This document shows positions 1-10,411 of a stretch of 40,710 nt of DNA, piece by piece; position 1 is the first letter of the stretch, and each line of letters starts with the position of its first letter. The notes under the pieces were generated by a model. That model ran no database searches. It was not told the DNA's origin and saw only the letters and a program-made list of their open reading frames with translations. The DNA is taken from positions 274,245-314,954 of the forward strand of contig CAJNDS010000668.1 in assembly GCA_905221605.1 (NCBI GenBank), read 5' to 3'. The DNA comes from Symbiodinium natans. Lineage: Eukaryota; Sar; Dinophyceae; Suessiales; Symbiodiniaceae. A program made the position numbers and the translations under genes.

Positions 1-965
1 AAGTATAGTTCCCATACTTGTAACCCTACTTACACAACTTCCCATGAGCCTTCAAGTAAAGCCCAAAACCTAAACCCTTAACCCTAAACCCTAAACCCTA
101 AACCCTAAACCCTAAGCCCCATGCGCCCGAAGCTTGGCCCTAAAGCCTAAACCCTAAACCCCGTAAACCCCGCTTTGCTTGCATTTGGGGTGGGGGCTAA
201 GGCCCAGGGCTCGATGCGTCCAGTCCGTCCTAGGGCTCAGGGTTTAGGGTGAGGGTTTGGGGTTTAGGGTTTAGGCTTTCGGGGATCAGTGAAGATTTGG
301 AGCTTGTGGGTACTGGGGAATGTTTTGGCACGCCGCTGTGCCTTGAAAACCCTCAAGCCTAAACCCTAAAACCCTCAAGCCCCAAGGCCCCAAAGCTCCA
401 AAGCCCTAAAGCACTAAAGCACTGGAACCCGTAACCCGAAACCCTTGAAGCCGACCTTTGCCTTTGTGTGCGCCACCCCTGCTCAAAAGCTGCTGCCGGC
501 GGCCACCGCATTGCCGTACGCCTGGCCTGGCTTATAGGGTTTATCGGGTCTATAGGGTTTTATTGGGTTTTTAAGTTTATAGGATGTATAGGTTTATAGG
601 GTTCACAGGGTTTGCAGGGTTTGTAGGGTTGAGGGTTAGGGGTCGAGCTTGCGAGAGAGGATTCTCGGGTGTAGGGGCTTGCTGGTGTTGATGTGGAAGA
701 CATTGTAATGCACTATGAGCCCGAGTCCCTATTATAAAGCCCCTTGACCTATAGAAGTTTAGCCTGTGCAGAGGGCCCCCAAGCCCACCCCTTGGGTTTA
801 GGGTTTAGGGTTTAGGGTTTAGGGTTTAGGGTTTAGAGTTTAGAGTTTAGGGTTTAGAGTGGGTTTAGGGCTGCAGTAGTTATCTTGGTGCGGGGTCGCG
901 CCGCTGCGGACTCGCGTCTAAGCATTGGTGCTACAGGCTGTCTTTGAGTTAGACCCAGAAGCCTC

Positions 966-1067
966 TACTTGGAGGTTCATGGGTAGTATTAATTTTGGCA
1001 GATACTTATCATGAAATCCCTATTTGGGCACGTATAACTTATAACCCTACTGATGAACCTCCACGTA
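966..1067. mobile_element. Short foldback (MITE-like) element, family 1, copy A
   Basis: The left end reads TACTTGGAGGTTCATGGGTAG. The right end is an imperfect inverted copy, ending in GAACCTCCACGTA, and runs directly into GCCCTTAACCCTAAACCC. The element is about 102 bp with no ORF. The same termini recur at 2815-2907, 18878-19132 and 20968-21113, and a lone right end lies at 41-58. Non-autonomous transposon-like element is an inference from the inverted termini and dispersed copies. Confidence 0.45.
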
Positions 1068-1861
1068 GCCCTTAACCCTAAACCCTGAACCCTAAACCCT
1101 GAACCCTAAACCCTAAACGCCGAGTTATCCGTTCAGCGTTCAGTCCTAGGCAGGCCCTGTAGAAATATGCTGTCCGGCTCCCCGTGTTGTCGTGTTGATG
1201 GCCTGGAAATGCACATGGCCGCTCTGGAGAGTTTCGAGCGTAGGGTTTTAGCGCTTAGAGTTTAGGGTTTAGCGGTTAGGGTTTAGGGCTATAGTTCCTG
1301 GTTAGGTCCCAATTTCCATCTGGTATGATTATGTAGTAAAGACATACATCAGGCCAGCTCCTCCCCCTAGAGCTTCGCATCCCCATACCCCTACAAAGTT
1401 CCCTGGTTGCCGGAGAAGTAAAGTTCAGGGCAGCTCCCAGAAAACATGGCGCCGCTGGCCAGGCTTGCGATTCAGAGCTTCAATTTTGGCAGCGGTCTCA
1501 GCCGCACGGGGTTTAGGGTTTAAGGGTTTGGGGTTTAGGGGTTCAGGGTTCAGGGTTCAGGGTTTAGGGTTTAGGGTTTAGGGTTTGGGGCTTCGGGCTT
1601 AGGGTTTAGGATTTAGGGCACCCTCAACCATCCTAGACTCAGACCCTAAGAAGTTCGAGCGATTAGCGCTGGCGCGAAACCTCAACCCAAAAACCTTTCT
1701 CCCTCTCTCACACACACACACCCTAAGGTGATCTAGGACAAACTCAAAACCCGAGAATCTGAATCCGTAGAACTCTTGCCGGGTTTGGAGTACATCCAGG
1801 TGTTCAACCAAAGTGAAGTGGAGCCCCAAACCCGAAATTCTGTAAACCTAGACCCTGACTC

Positions 1862-1995
1862 TAAATCCTAAACCCTAGCCCTAAACCCTAAACCCTAAAC
1901 CCTAAACCCTAAACCCTAAACCCTAAACCCTAAACCCTAAACCCTAAACCCTAAACCCTAAACCCTAAACCCTAAACCCTAAACCCCAAACCCAA
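1862..1995. repeat. (CCCTAAA)n interstitial telomere-like block
   Basis: About seventeen near-perfect CCCTAAA heptamers. They are preceded by degraded units (CTAAATCCTAAACCCTAGCC) and fade into CCCCAAACCC on the right. This is one of the longest C-rich blocks in the window. It is not at the window end, so it is not a sequenced chromosome terminus. Confidence 0.95.
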
Positions 1996-2557
1996 CTTCG
2001 CAACTAAGAACTCGGTGAGAAAATCCTGAGGACCAAGCACCATGGGACTGCTGGAGGCCGGGTGCCATCAACAGTTCGGGTTTAGGGTTTAGGGTTTAGG
2101 GTTTAGGGTTTGGGGTTTAGGGTTTAGGGTTTAGGGTTTAGGGTTTGGGGTTTAGGGTTTAGGGTTTGGGTTTTTAGGGTTTAGGTTTTAGGGTTTAGGG
2201 TTTGCAGATTGGGGGTTTAGTCCGCGAGTTTTCGGGTTTGGGGTTTAGGCCTTTTGGGGCTTTGGGTTCAGGGTTTCGGATGCAGAAGTACTGATCATGA
2301 CTGTTTCGTTGAGCAACATGTATCCTAGTGTTCCTAGCATCGTGCTATCCTGAAAGTTGTGTGCGTGATTGTGTAGTAGAACTCTTCTTGTTGTCATCGT
2401 TACCAGTAGATTACGATTCCTCCACAAGGAAATCCGGATTTAGGTATCGTATATCCCCCTACAGAACCCTTTCAGGAATTGTCTCAGGCAACTACCTGCT
2501 TCGCGAATTCCCTAAGAACGTGACCCTAAACTCTAAACTCTACACCCTCAACCCTAG

Positions 2558-2678
2558 ATTAGGGTTTAGGGTTTAGGGTTTAGGGTTTAGGGTTTAGGGT
2601 TTAGGGTTTAGGGTTTAGGGTTTAGGGTTTAGGGTTTAGGGTTTAGGGTTTAGGGTTTAGGGTTTAGGGTTTAGGGTT
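2558..2678. repeat. (TTTAGGG)n interstitial telomere-like block
   Basis: About seventeen perfect TTTAGGG units. A short C-rich run, ending CTCAACCCTAG, lies directly to the left, so the two orientations meet tail to tail here. A second G-rich block follows at 2737-2794 after a unique linker of about 58 bases. Confidence 0.95.
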
Positions 2679-2814
2679 GTTGGGCTCTCTGGATCTAGCT
2701 CCAGGACATCTCTGCCAAGCTGGGGGTCAAGGACCTGCGGGGTTTAGGGTTTAGGGTTTAGGGTTTAGGGTTTAGGGTTTAGGGTTTAGGGTTTCTTGGT
2801 GTAGGTTTAGGGTT

Positions 2815-2907
2815 GACTTAGAGGTTCATGGGTAGTACTCAGCAGGGTTAGCTACAGTAGAGGTGTGGTGACTATACTCATAGCCTTACTTGTAACAACC
2901 CAAGGTA
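2815..2907. mobile_element. Short foldback element, family 1, copy B, flanked by telomere-like repeats in mirror orientation
   Basis: The left terminus ACTTAGAGGTTCATGGGTAG directly follows TTTAGGG repeats. A diverged inverted right terminus, ending CCCAAGGTA, directly precedes GCCCTAAACCC. The flanking telomere-like repeats therefore extend the inverted symmetry of the element itself. It is about 93 bp with no ORF. The right arm is only weakly conserved, so the assignment rests on the left arm and the shared context. Confidence 0.4.
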
Positions 2908-2908
2908 G

Positions 2909-3073
2909 CCCTAAACCCTAAACCCTAAACCCTAAACCCTAAACCCTAAACCCTAAACCCTAAACCCTAAACCCTAAACCCTAAACCCTAAACCCTAAAC
3001 CCCAAACCCCAAACCCCAAACCCCAAACCCCAAACCCTACCTAAACCCTAAACCCTAAACCCTAAATCCTAAA
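2909..3073. repeat. (CCCTAAA)n block with an embedded CCCCAAA sub-block
   Basis: About thirteen CCCTAAA units, then a run of five CCCCAAA units, then CCCTAAA again. The variant units are clustered rather than scattered, which suggests local amplification of a mutated unit. Confidence 0.93.
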
Positions 3074-3528
3074 CCCCTCCAAGTCGGGTTCAGGGTTTGG
3101 GCTTACAAGCCAAAGCAGCGATCAAAGCCCCAGCAACCTGAGGGGCCCTCAACCCTGACATGCTACAAAAGACAGCACGGGACCCCTAAAACGTGAGGGT
3201 TTGGGGTTTAGGGTTTAGGGTTTAGGGTTTAGGGTTTAGGGATCAGGATGTGCAGCTTGTTTTCCACAGCCATGGTCTTAGACTTCACGTTGGCCTTGAA
3301 CTGCCTCCATGCTGTGGCTCGAAAGGCTGTTCACGTAGGCCTGAGACCACTTCATTCACCCGTTAATTGAACCAACGAAGTCAGCCCAAGACGTGCCAGG
3401 GCAATTTTCATGAGACAGCCCAACAACCCTAAATCCTAGCATGAGCCTGACCACGCCAAGAACGGCTTGACACGGTCTTGGGCTTATCGCCCCAGGGTTT
3501 AGGGTCCGTGTCTGAGATCCCTAAAACC

Positions 3529-3712
3529 CTAAAACCCTAAAACCCTAAAACCCTAAGACCCTAAGACCCTAAGACCCTAAAACCCTAAAACCCTAAAACC
3601 CTAAAACCCTAAGACCCTAAAACCCTAAACCCTAAAACCCCAAAACCCTAAACCCTAAAACCCTAAAACCCTAAAACCCTAGACCCTAAACCCTAAACCC
3701 TAAACCCTCAAC
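3529..3712. repeat. Octamer variant array (CCCTAAAA)n
   Basis: The block consists mainly of CCCTAAAA and CCCTAAGA octamers rather than the CCCTAAA heptamer, with a return to CCCTAAA at its right end. The CCCTAAGA units are grouped in threes. Confidence 0.92.
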
Positions 3713-3860
3713 TGCAGCTTGCCTCTCGGGGCAGCAGAGCCTGTGGCCATGGCAGCCACAGAGGACCGGCATAGGGGGGTTATATAAAGGGTTTAGGGAT
3801 TAGGGTTTAGGGTTTAGGGCTACTGCTCAGAGTATGAATACGAATATTCTTACTATGAAT

Positions 3861-3947
3861 GTCAATATCAATTCTTAATATTATTATTATTAAAGTTAAT
3901 ATCAATTCTTAAGATTTTTTAATATTCAAGTTAATATCAATACTAGT
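3861..3947. repeat. AT-rich tandem repeat of about 35 bp
   Basis: Three copies of a unit starting GTTAATATCAATTCTTAA begin at 3861 (first base pair variant GTCAAT), 3895 and 3930. The tract is much more AT-rich than its surroundings. No ORF is present and I do not recognise an origin. Confidence 0.7.
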
Positions 3948-4064
3948 AGGTAAAAATAGTCCACCGTGCAAGAACCATCAGGCGGAGGACGGAAAGCCTA
4001 TGGAGGACTCGGCGAGCCTGATCGCGGCTTGGCGAGATTGTTTGACAGAGTTGACAGGGTTGAG

Positions 4065-4172
4065 TACCCAGATCTTCCAGAACCCCGTAAATAAGGAATA
4101 TACCCTAACTCACAATTATGTTCCTTAGTATAATTAGGGTCCTGAATTAAGTGGTTTTGGAAGATCTGGGTA
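4065..4172. mobile_element. Foldback element, family 2, with 20-bp inverted termini
   Basis: The left terminus TACCCAGATCTTCCAGAACC (4065-4084) is matched by its inverted copy at 4153-4172 with one mismatch in 20. Secondary inverted pairing of TACCCTAA with TTAGGGT lies inside. The right end is followed within a few bases by GCCCTAAACCC. At about 108 bp there is no room for a transposase. It could be a MITE or a structured spacer; no target-site duplication is evident. Confidence 0.55.
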
Positions 4173-5474
4173 GAAGTAGCCCTAAACCCTAAGCCCTAAA
4201 CCCTAAACTCTATAGCCCTAAACCCTGAAAGGGTCTAGGGTTTAGGGTTAGGCGCACTATTGCTCGAGGGTTTACAAGGTTTGGAGGGTTTTCGCACGCC
4301 GTCTTTTTTCGATTTTTTCTCCGGGACGGGGGGGGGGGGAGGGGGAGGTTGAGGGTACCTAGGCAAAGCCTAAACCCTAAACCCTAAACCCTAAACCCCC
4401 TAAACCCTAAACCCTAAACCCTAAACCCTTTCAAGGCTTGCGGGGTTGTAGGGGTCTGGGCCCCCCCAGGAGGTGGAGATCTCACTCATGAGTGGCGAGG
4501 AGCTCGCAGTCCTGCCGCTGGCTTCGATGGAGGGGGTTTGGGGTTTAGGGTTTAGGTTTAGGGTTTGGGTTTAGGGTTTAGGGTTTTGGGGTTAGGGGTT
4601 TTGGGTTTCGGGTTTTGGGTTTCGCCGGGTTTAAGAAGGCTTGTGACCCTTTGTGGACCTCTAAACCCTCCCTATAATCCCAAAGGTGCCTGAGAACCCC
4701 ACAACCTTCCGAGCCCTAAACCCTAAACCCCTTATACCCCCAACCTGAACAACCTGAAGGAACCCTCCTACAGCACACCCAAACCCGCGAATGCCCTAAA
4801 CCCCAAATTTCTAAACCCTACATGCCCTACATCCGCAAACCCTAAACCCTAAACCCCGAACCAGCAAGGCATAGCTAACGTACTTAGGAGCTCCAGCGGG
4901 GCTTTGGGGCTTCCACTTTGTGAGAACTGCAAGTATTGCTGGGATGAGTTCAGGGTTTATATAGGGTTTATGGTTTTGGATTTAGGGTTTGCGGTCTGGG
5001 AAAAGGTGTGAGCCTTAGAGTTCCAGAGTTTACTAGTTTTAGGGTTTAGGGTATCATGCCACACTGAGGTCCGTTCCGGACACCTGTCTCATCAGCGGCT
5101 TGGTCCGGTCACAAGGTTTTGAAGCATTAGATCCCCACCTCCGCCCTTTAAGTTGAACTCAAGCGGGGGAGGGGGTGGGGGTTCTTGTTTGTAGCCTTAA
5201 CTCAAGCTCGCCACCACCCTGGGTTGGGTTGGTGCCCTCAACCTAAAACCCCTAAACTTTAAGCCCTAAACAAACCCCTAAATCCCTACATCCCTAAATC
5301 CCTAAATCCCTGAATCCCTAAAGCCCCTAAAGCCCCTAAAGCCCCTAAAAACCCAGAAGCCGGAAGCCCCCCCACAACCAAGGTGAGCTGAAGATGCAGC
5401 TGGAGAAGCGCCAGGGCATCCCCCACCAGCAGGCGCAGCTCATCATCCCAGGCGGGAGGGGGGGGGGGCTTTGG

Positions 5475-5498
5475 GGTTTAGGGTTTAAATCCTAAACC
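5475..5498. other. Head-to-head telomere-like junction (palindrome)
   Basis: G-rich units run directly into C-rich units around TTTAAA, giving a 24-base near-palindrome with a single mismatched pair of positions. This is the arrangement expected where two telomere-like ends are joined, or where a short palindrome formed during repair. Confidence 0.6.
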
Positions 5499-6317
5499 CT
5501 AAACCCTAATGTCTAAGCTAAAGGTCCTCAAGGAAGTGTCAGGTAGTTGATTGAGCCTGAACGCCCTGAAGTTCGCCAGGCTTGTTTTCCAAGCTGGATG
5601 ACCACACGCCAATCTCCGATTGCTGCTTGGCGGGGGCAGGGCACCCAAAGCAAACTAATCGGGTACCGGCGCATAGGTTGCACGTCGAAACGTGGTTCAA
5701 AAGTGCAAAAATGCCCAGAATTTATTACTTAAAATGGGTTTTGTGGGGCCCTAAAATACTGCAGGCCCTAGACACGCACTTTTCCCACAACCAGGGTACT
5801 TCAAAGGTAAAGCGTTACCATTCCCTCATGCTGACGGGAAACCTGAACAAAAGAACCTCTTACTCCTGCAACGTGAGGAATCCGCAACAAGGTTTCAAGG
5901 CATAGTTTCCCTATATTGGCCGAGTCGCTGTTTAAGCGCATTTGAGTGGAGGGCCCTAAAGCCTAAACTCTGAACCCCTTAGTCGGGGGGCCTGGACAAG
6001 TAGGCGTTGCATGGAGGTCTCATTCTGGGATCATACTACCCTCCCCCCTTACTGGTTACGACACGATTCCCAAGTATCCCTCTAGAACCTTTTTAAGCCT
6101 TACTTGGGTCTGGGTGGAATAGTTAGGATGCGGGGGGGGGGGGGGGGGGGCGGGAGTAGCACAGCAAATGTCTTGGCAATGGCCCCAGACCCTGAACCCT
6201 ACTTAAAACAATAGAACATAAAACCCGAACCCATGAAGAAAGCCGTATTCTTTTTTGAAAAAAACAGAGCCCCGGAAACATGAACCCTGCAGGGTGCTTT
6301 GGGGGCTTAAAGTTTAC

Positions 6318-6396
6318 GGTTTAGGGTTTAGGGTTTAGGATTGTGGGGTTTAGGGTTTAGGGTTTAGGGTTTAGGGTTTAGGGTTTAGGGTTTAGG
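6318..6396. repeat. (TTTAGGG)n block
   Basis: Two runs of TTTAGGG separated by GATTGTGGGG. A near-identical interruption (GACTGTGGGG) closes the second run, which suggests that this block grew by duplicating a longer segment. Confidence 0.9.
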
Positions 6397-6945
6397 ACTG
6401 TGGGGTTTAGGGCAGTGCAGCGGCCTTTGTGCTTTGTGATCAGAGGTTCTCTGAGTGATGGCAAGCTGCCACTGATCCTTGCCGCTTGGCTTGCATCATG
6501 TCCCATGAAACTCGATAAGACCTAGGCCGTAATTGTAGGGTTTAGGGTTTGGGGTTTAGGGTTCAGGGTTCAGGGTTCAGGGTTCAGGGTTTAGGGTTTA
6601 GGGTTTAGGGATTGCCGGGCCCGGGGGCGGGCATGTGCCAGAAGAAAGCTTCCCTTCAGTGCTCCAATGGCTTCTCTCTTGACGGCCACCTGCTTGCTTC
6701 TTTCTATACCATATCGTATACCTGCAATAGCCTTTCTAACCCAAGCCTGAGATCACCTCCAAAACCCCACCCTAAACCCTAAACTCCATTAAAGCCATAA
6801 CCCCCCTCAAAACCCCAAACCCCAAGGCCCTACGTGTGAGGTTGTCTCAATTCTGGTCCCTTTCTTGGGATTCCTGTTAGAACTCCAAGCCTTATAAAAC
6901 CCCGAAAAAAGGCCCCACAATAAACCCTAAACCCGACACCCTGCT

Positions 6946-7078
6946 AAACCCTAAACCCTAAACCCTAAACCCTAAACCCTAAACCCTAAACCCTAAACCC
7001 TAAACCCTAAACCCTACACCCTACACCCTAAACCCTAAAACCTAAACCCTAAACCCCAAACCCTAAACCCCAAACCCT
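6946..7078. repeat. (CCCTAAA)n block with CCCTACA and CCCCAAA variants
   Basis: About ten perfect CCCTAAA units are followed by grouped CCCTACA and CCCCAAA variants. G-rich repeats resume at 7164, about 85 bases later, in the opposite orientation. Confidence 0.93.
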
Positions 7079-7783
7079 ACGTCTGCCTCGAGAAGGTCCG
7101 CAATGCGGGCTTTTGGCCATCCGCGCGCTTCGATGGCTCAAAGGACCGGGCGCCGTGGGCACTGTAGGGTTTAGGGTTTAGGGTTTAGGGTTTAGGGTTT
7201 AGAGATTTAGGGTTTAGGGTTTCGGGTTTAGGGTTCAGGGATTTAGGGTTTAGAATGTAGGGTTGAGGGTTTAGGGTTTAGGATTGAGGGTTTAGGGTTT
7301 TAGGGATTTCGGGATTTAGGGTTTAGGGTCTAGGGATGTAGGTTTCGGGGGTTCAAGGGTTTCAGGGTTTTGGGGCATTAGGTTTTAGGGTTTATGGTGT
7401 TTATAGTGTTAAGGGTTCAGGTATGTATATGTATCTACGACCAGCATCTGTGCACCGGTTTGGGGTTAGGGCCCCAAACCCGAAACCGTAAACCGTAAAC
7501 CCTAAACCCTTAACCCTAAACCCTAAACCCCCCCTCCGTGGTTCATGGTGCATCTAGCGGAGGGAAAGGCAAGAACCTCTAGGCCGAGGCGACTTTAGGT
7601 GATTTGTAGGGTTTAAGGTTTAGGGTATAGTGTTTGGGGCTTTCGAGTTTAGGACATTGGGCCTAGGGTGTGTGAGGGTTTGGGTTTTCTTGGCGCTTCG
7701 CGCATAAACAGGGCATACATTGGGGGCCTAGCAGGAGAAAGTTATTTTGCTAGCACAGGGATCCCTCAACCCTAAGCCCTAAG

Positions 7784-7851
7784 CCCTAAACCCTAAACCC
7801 TAAACCCTAAACCCTAAACCCTAAACCCTAAACCCTAAACCCTAAACCCTA
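7784..7851. repeat. (CCCTAAA)n block
   Basis: Nearly ten perfect CCCTAAA units, preceded by CCCTAAG variants and ended abruptly by ATTTTTGAGC. Unique DNA follows for about 130 bases before the next block. Confidence 0.94.
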
Positions 7852-7978
7852 TTTTTGAGCACGAGGAGCTTTCCTAGATCTTGAGGGGGGAAGTGCGGCT
7901 GCCGCCCCTTCGATAGATGTACGTGCCCTATGTTGTAGCACGAGTGGCGCAGAAACTGAGAAGCCCAAGATCCCCCCA

Positions 7979-8055
7979 AAACCCTAAAGGTTTAGGGTTT
8001 AGGGTTTAGGGTTTAGGGTTTAGGGTTTAGGGTTTAGGGTTTAGGGTTTAGGGTT
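7979..8055. repeat. Tail-to-tail junction and (TTTAGGG)n block
   Basis: AAACCCTAAAGGTTTAGGGTTT (7979-8000) is a 22-base inverted repeat with two central mismatches. It joins a short C-rich run to about nine TTTAGGG units. Confidence 0.88.
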
Positions 8056-8203
8056 CCTACAACCCTAAAACCCGAACCCGTCTCGCCAGCTGGCTAGTTC
8101 TCTAGATCGCGGTCCCTTTGGGGGTCCTCATTTTAAGGGTGCCGTACTATGTCCCTAAACCTAAACCCTAAACCCCAAAAAGGGAGCCTAATTTAGTTGC
8201 CGT

Positions 8204-8250
8204 CCCTTAAGATGGCCCCTTACCTTCTTTTAAAGGGTTCTGAAGTATGG
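8204..8250. repeat. Dispersed repeat, family 3, copy A
   Basis: This segment, containing GAAGTATGGGCCCTTAGG, matches 21124-21180 closely over about 50 bases. At the second locus it is one arm of an inverted repeat. Here a related but degraded opposite arm (TTAAGGGTGCCGTACTATG) lies about 80 bases upstream. Confidence 0.55.
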
Positions 8251-8294
8251 GCCCTTAGGTCCAGGGCATCATGTATCTGCCCTTAGAATCTAAA

Positions 8295-8410
8295 CCCTAC
8301 ACCCTACACCCTACACCCTACACCCTACACCCTACACCCTACACCCTACACCCTACACCCTACACCCTAAACCCTAAACCCTAAACCCTAAACCCTAAAC
8401 CCTAAATCTA
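8295..8410. repeat. Variant array (CCCTACA)n followed by (CCCTAAA)n
   Basis: About ten uninterrupted CCCTACA units give way to about six CCCTAAA units with a sharp boundary. The homogeneous variant block points to expansion after the mutation rather than independent decay. Confidence 0.94.
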
Positions 8411-8640
8411 AACCCTAAGCCCAAAGCCCCTAACCCCTCTCTGGCGCCACATGTGAGGAAGGCTATGTTTTCACGTGTGGGGACCAGGGAGTTGGCTACT
8501 ACCTTGACTCGCCACTTCGGCGGCACTGAGGCCGTATGAGTTTAGGGTTTAGGGTTTGGGGTTTAGGGTTTGGGGTTTAGGGTGTAGGGTTTCAGGGTTT
8601 AGGTTTTAGGGTTTAGGGTTGAGGCTTTCGAGGTTTTGGC

Positions 8641-9130
8641 TTTACCTCACTCCTTTTGAGCCGTGAACCGTCAGGGCACATGTTAACCTCAGATTAATAC
8701 ACCACCTCGGTCGCCCCAGAGTGGCGTGAGCGTGTGTGTGTGTGTGCGCATGCATTTGTTATTTGGCCGGCGCAGAATCGCAGAAGCAACTGCACATGCG
8801 TTAGACACAGTTTGATCATACTGGAGATGCAAAATTCTTAGATTTGGGAGACGTTTGGAGATAGACCTGTGTACGTTGGATGTCGATATTAGACTGCTGG
8901 AATTGCTTCCAACAACGGGGGTTGCCGGCAAGCCATCGTAGCAATATCAGTACGGAATGTTCATCTATGGAACAACAACCGGCATTTTTCCAGAGCCGTT
9001 TTACTCAACATTTCCCGAGTATTTCGGGCAAATCGGCCCAGAAGATAGGGCAACATAATCGGCCAGCCATTCTCAGTTTTTTCTTAGGGCTTATAGGCTT
9101 CCGGTCCAGGATTCACGGTTCAGGTTGTTT
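8641..9130. other. Unique DNA, no gene recognised
   Basis: Ordinary-composition DNA with a (GT)n run near 8,731-8,748. Overlapping ORFs of about 80 to 92 codons occur on both strands, but neither carries a recognisable motif. It lies between the telomere-like mosaic and a low-complexity tract. Confidence 0.6.
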
Positions 9131-9239
9131 TTTTGGGTTTTGCAGTTTGCAGAGCTAGAAATATTGTCACCGCGCCCGCCCTTCGCTTCGTCTGCCCAAC
9201 GCCCCAGGCATCTCCAGGCTCTACAATCTTAACCTTGTC

Positions 9240-10030
9240 ACAATGTGTGTTATAGTTGTTATTCTTGTCAGTATTGTTATTCTTATCATCATTGTGTTTT
9301 ATTGACATTAAGCAATTGTTGTGAATATTGTTATTGTTGTCAAAACTGTTATTATTGTTAGCCTTGTCATAATTTGTGCACAAAATATAGTTCTCATAAG
9401 TGCTGCTTGTTTTCCTATGGTTACTTCTGTTTTATTGCTGTTATCATTGTTTTTGGCATGGCTGTTGTTATGGTTATTCTTGTTATTCTTGTTGCTATTT
9501 TCGAAATTGCTGTAATTGTCAGAACTGTTCGTGTCGTTCTTATTGTTTCTTTTTTGTTATACCTGTCATACCTGTTATTTTTGTTATACTTGTTAAATTT
9601 GTCATTCTGTCATTATTGTCGTCCTTGTTATACTTGTTAGTAGTGTTATTATTGTTAATATTTCTCTTGATGTTTTATCATTGTTTCCATGTGTTGTTAG
9701 TGCTAATATGGTTATTATTTGTTAGTATTGTCACAATTGCTACCACTGTTGCCAGCGTTTATTTTTCAAATATTATGTTTCCTTTTGCGTTTTATTGTCA
9801 TTATTGTTATCATTGTTCTCTTTGTTCTTATTGTTCTTATTGTTCTTATGGTTCTTATGGTTCTTATTGTTCTTATTGTTCTTATTGTTCTTATTGTTCT
9901 TATTGATCTTATTGTTCTTGTTGTTCTTATTGTTCTCTTTGTTCTTATTGTTATTGTTGTTATTGTTGTTCATATTGTTGTTATTGTTATTCTTGTTTTT
10001 ATTGTTATGGTTGATATTGTTGTTATATGT
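9240..10030. repeat. Degenerate TTG/TTA/TTC low-complexity tract
   Basis: The plus strand is built from TTGTTATTG-like triplets. Near 9,823-9,905 this becomes a regular 9-bp TTCTTATTG repeat. The unit lacks stops in several frames, so ORFs of 88-168 codons appear as Leu/Phe/Val-rich chains on the plus strand and Asn/Lys-rich chains on the minus strand. These are composition artefacts, not membrane proteins. Confidence 0.9.
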
Positions 10031-10149
10031 TGTGAGGTACAGTTTCTCGATGGCTCTGGTTGCTGATGCCCTCCTGGAGAACACTATCAGTGCGGGTCTC
10101 CGAGAGGTTCTGCATGTAGGCATTTCTCAAAATAGGGCACCCCTAATAT

Positions 10150-10172
10150 ACCCCCCCCCCCCCCCCCCCCCC
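10150..10172. repeat. Long poly-C run
   Basis: About 23 consecutive C residues. Its length is probably unstable and may be wrong in the assembly. Confidence 0.9.
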
Positions 10173-10339
10173 CAAAAGCTAGACTCCTTATTAAAGGAAC
10201 AAAAAAAGGTACCCCTAAACCCTAAACCCTATTTTCGGAATTCGGAAGCCCTCATGTGAGCCTCTTTGCCAGGTATGAGGAGTGGCTGAGTTCCGACCTC
10301 AGCAAAAGGGCGGAACGTGTGCCAGCCGTGAAAGGATGC

Positions 10340-10411
10340 ATTTGGGGGCTTGGATGGGTTTAGGGTTTGGGGTTTAGGGTTTAGGGTTCAGGGTTTAGGG
10401 TTCAGGGTGTT
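10340..10411. repeat. Degraded (TTTAGGG)n block
   Basis: A short G-rich block with TTTGGGG, TTCAGGG and TTTAGGG units. It is followed at 10,412-10,736 by GC-rich unique DNA in which I see no gene. Confidence 0.85.

Larger units (their letters stand above)
1..8640. repeat. Telomere-like repeat mosaic, gene-free
   Basis: This stretch is dominated by blocks of (CCCTAAA)n and (TTTAGGG)n, from two to about seventeen units long, that change orientation repeatedly. Linkers of about 60 to 400 bases of ordinary-composition DNA lie between them. C-rich blocks include 66-119, 1070-1120, 1862-1995, 2909-3073, 4370-4430, 6946-7078 and 7784-7851. G-rich blocks include 790-870, 1505-1600, 2079-2212, 2558-2678, 2737-2794, 3195-3245, 6318-6396 and 7989-8055. 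Short ORFs here read the heptamer as peptides such as LNPKP or GFRV and are not genes. The linker at 5,520-5,930 has short overlapping ORFs on the plus strand with no recognisable domain. Homopolymer G runs lie near 4,330, 5,460 and 6,133. TTTAGGG is the telomere unit of many plants, algae and dinoflagellates, so the region may be subtelomeric; that is inference. Confidence 0.9.

Noticed and set aside
1-119. True chromosome end at the left edge
   Set aside because: Only a few CCCTAAA units occur, preceded by unique sequence and followed by opposite-orientation blocks, so this is interstitial.
1599-2576. Short ORFs reading LNPKP or GFRV within telomere-like DNA
   Set aside because: They are translations of the heptamer repeat; none contains other conserved sequence.
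9321-10259. Leu/Phe/Val-rich ORFs resembling membrane proteins
   Set aside because: They follow from the TTG/TTA/TTC triplet composition; the opposite strand gives poly-Asn/Lys equally well.
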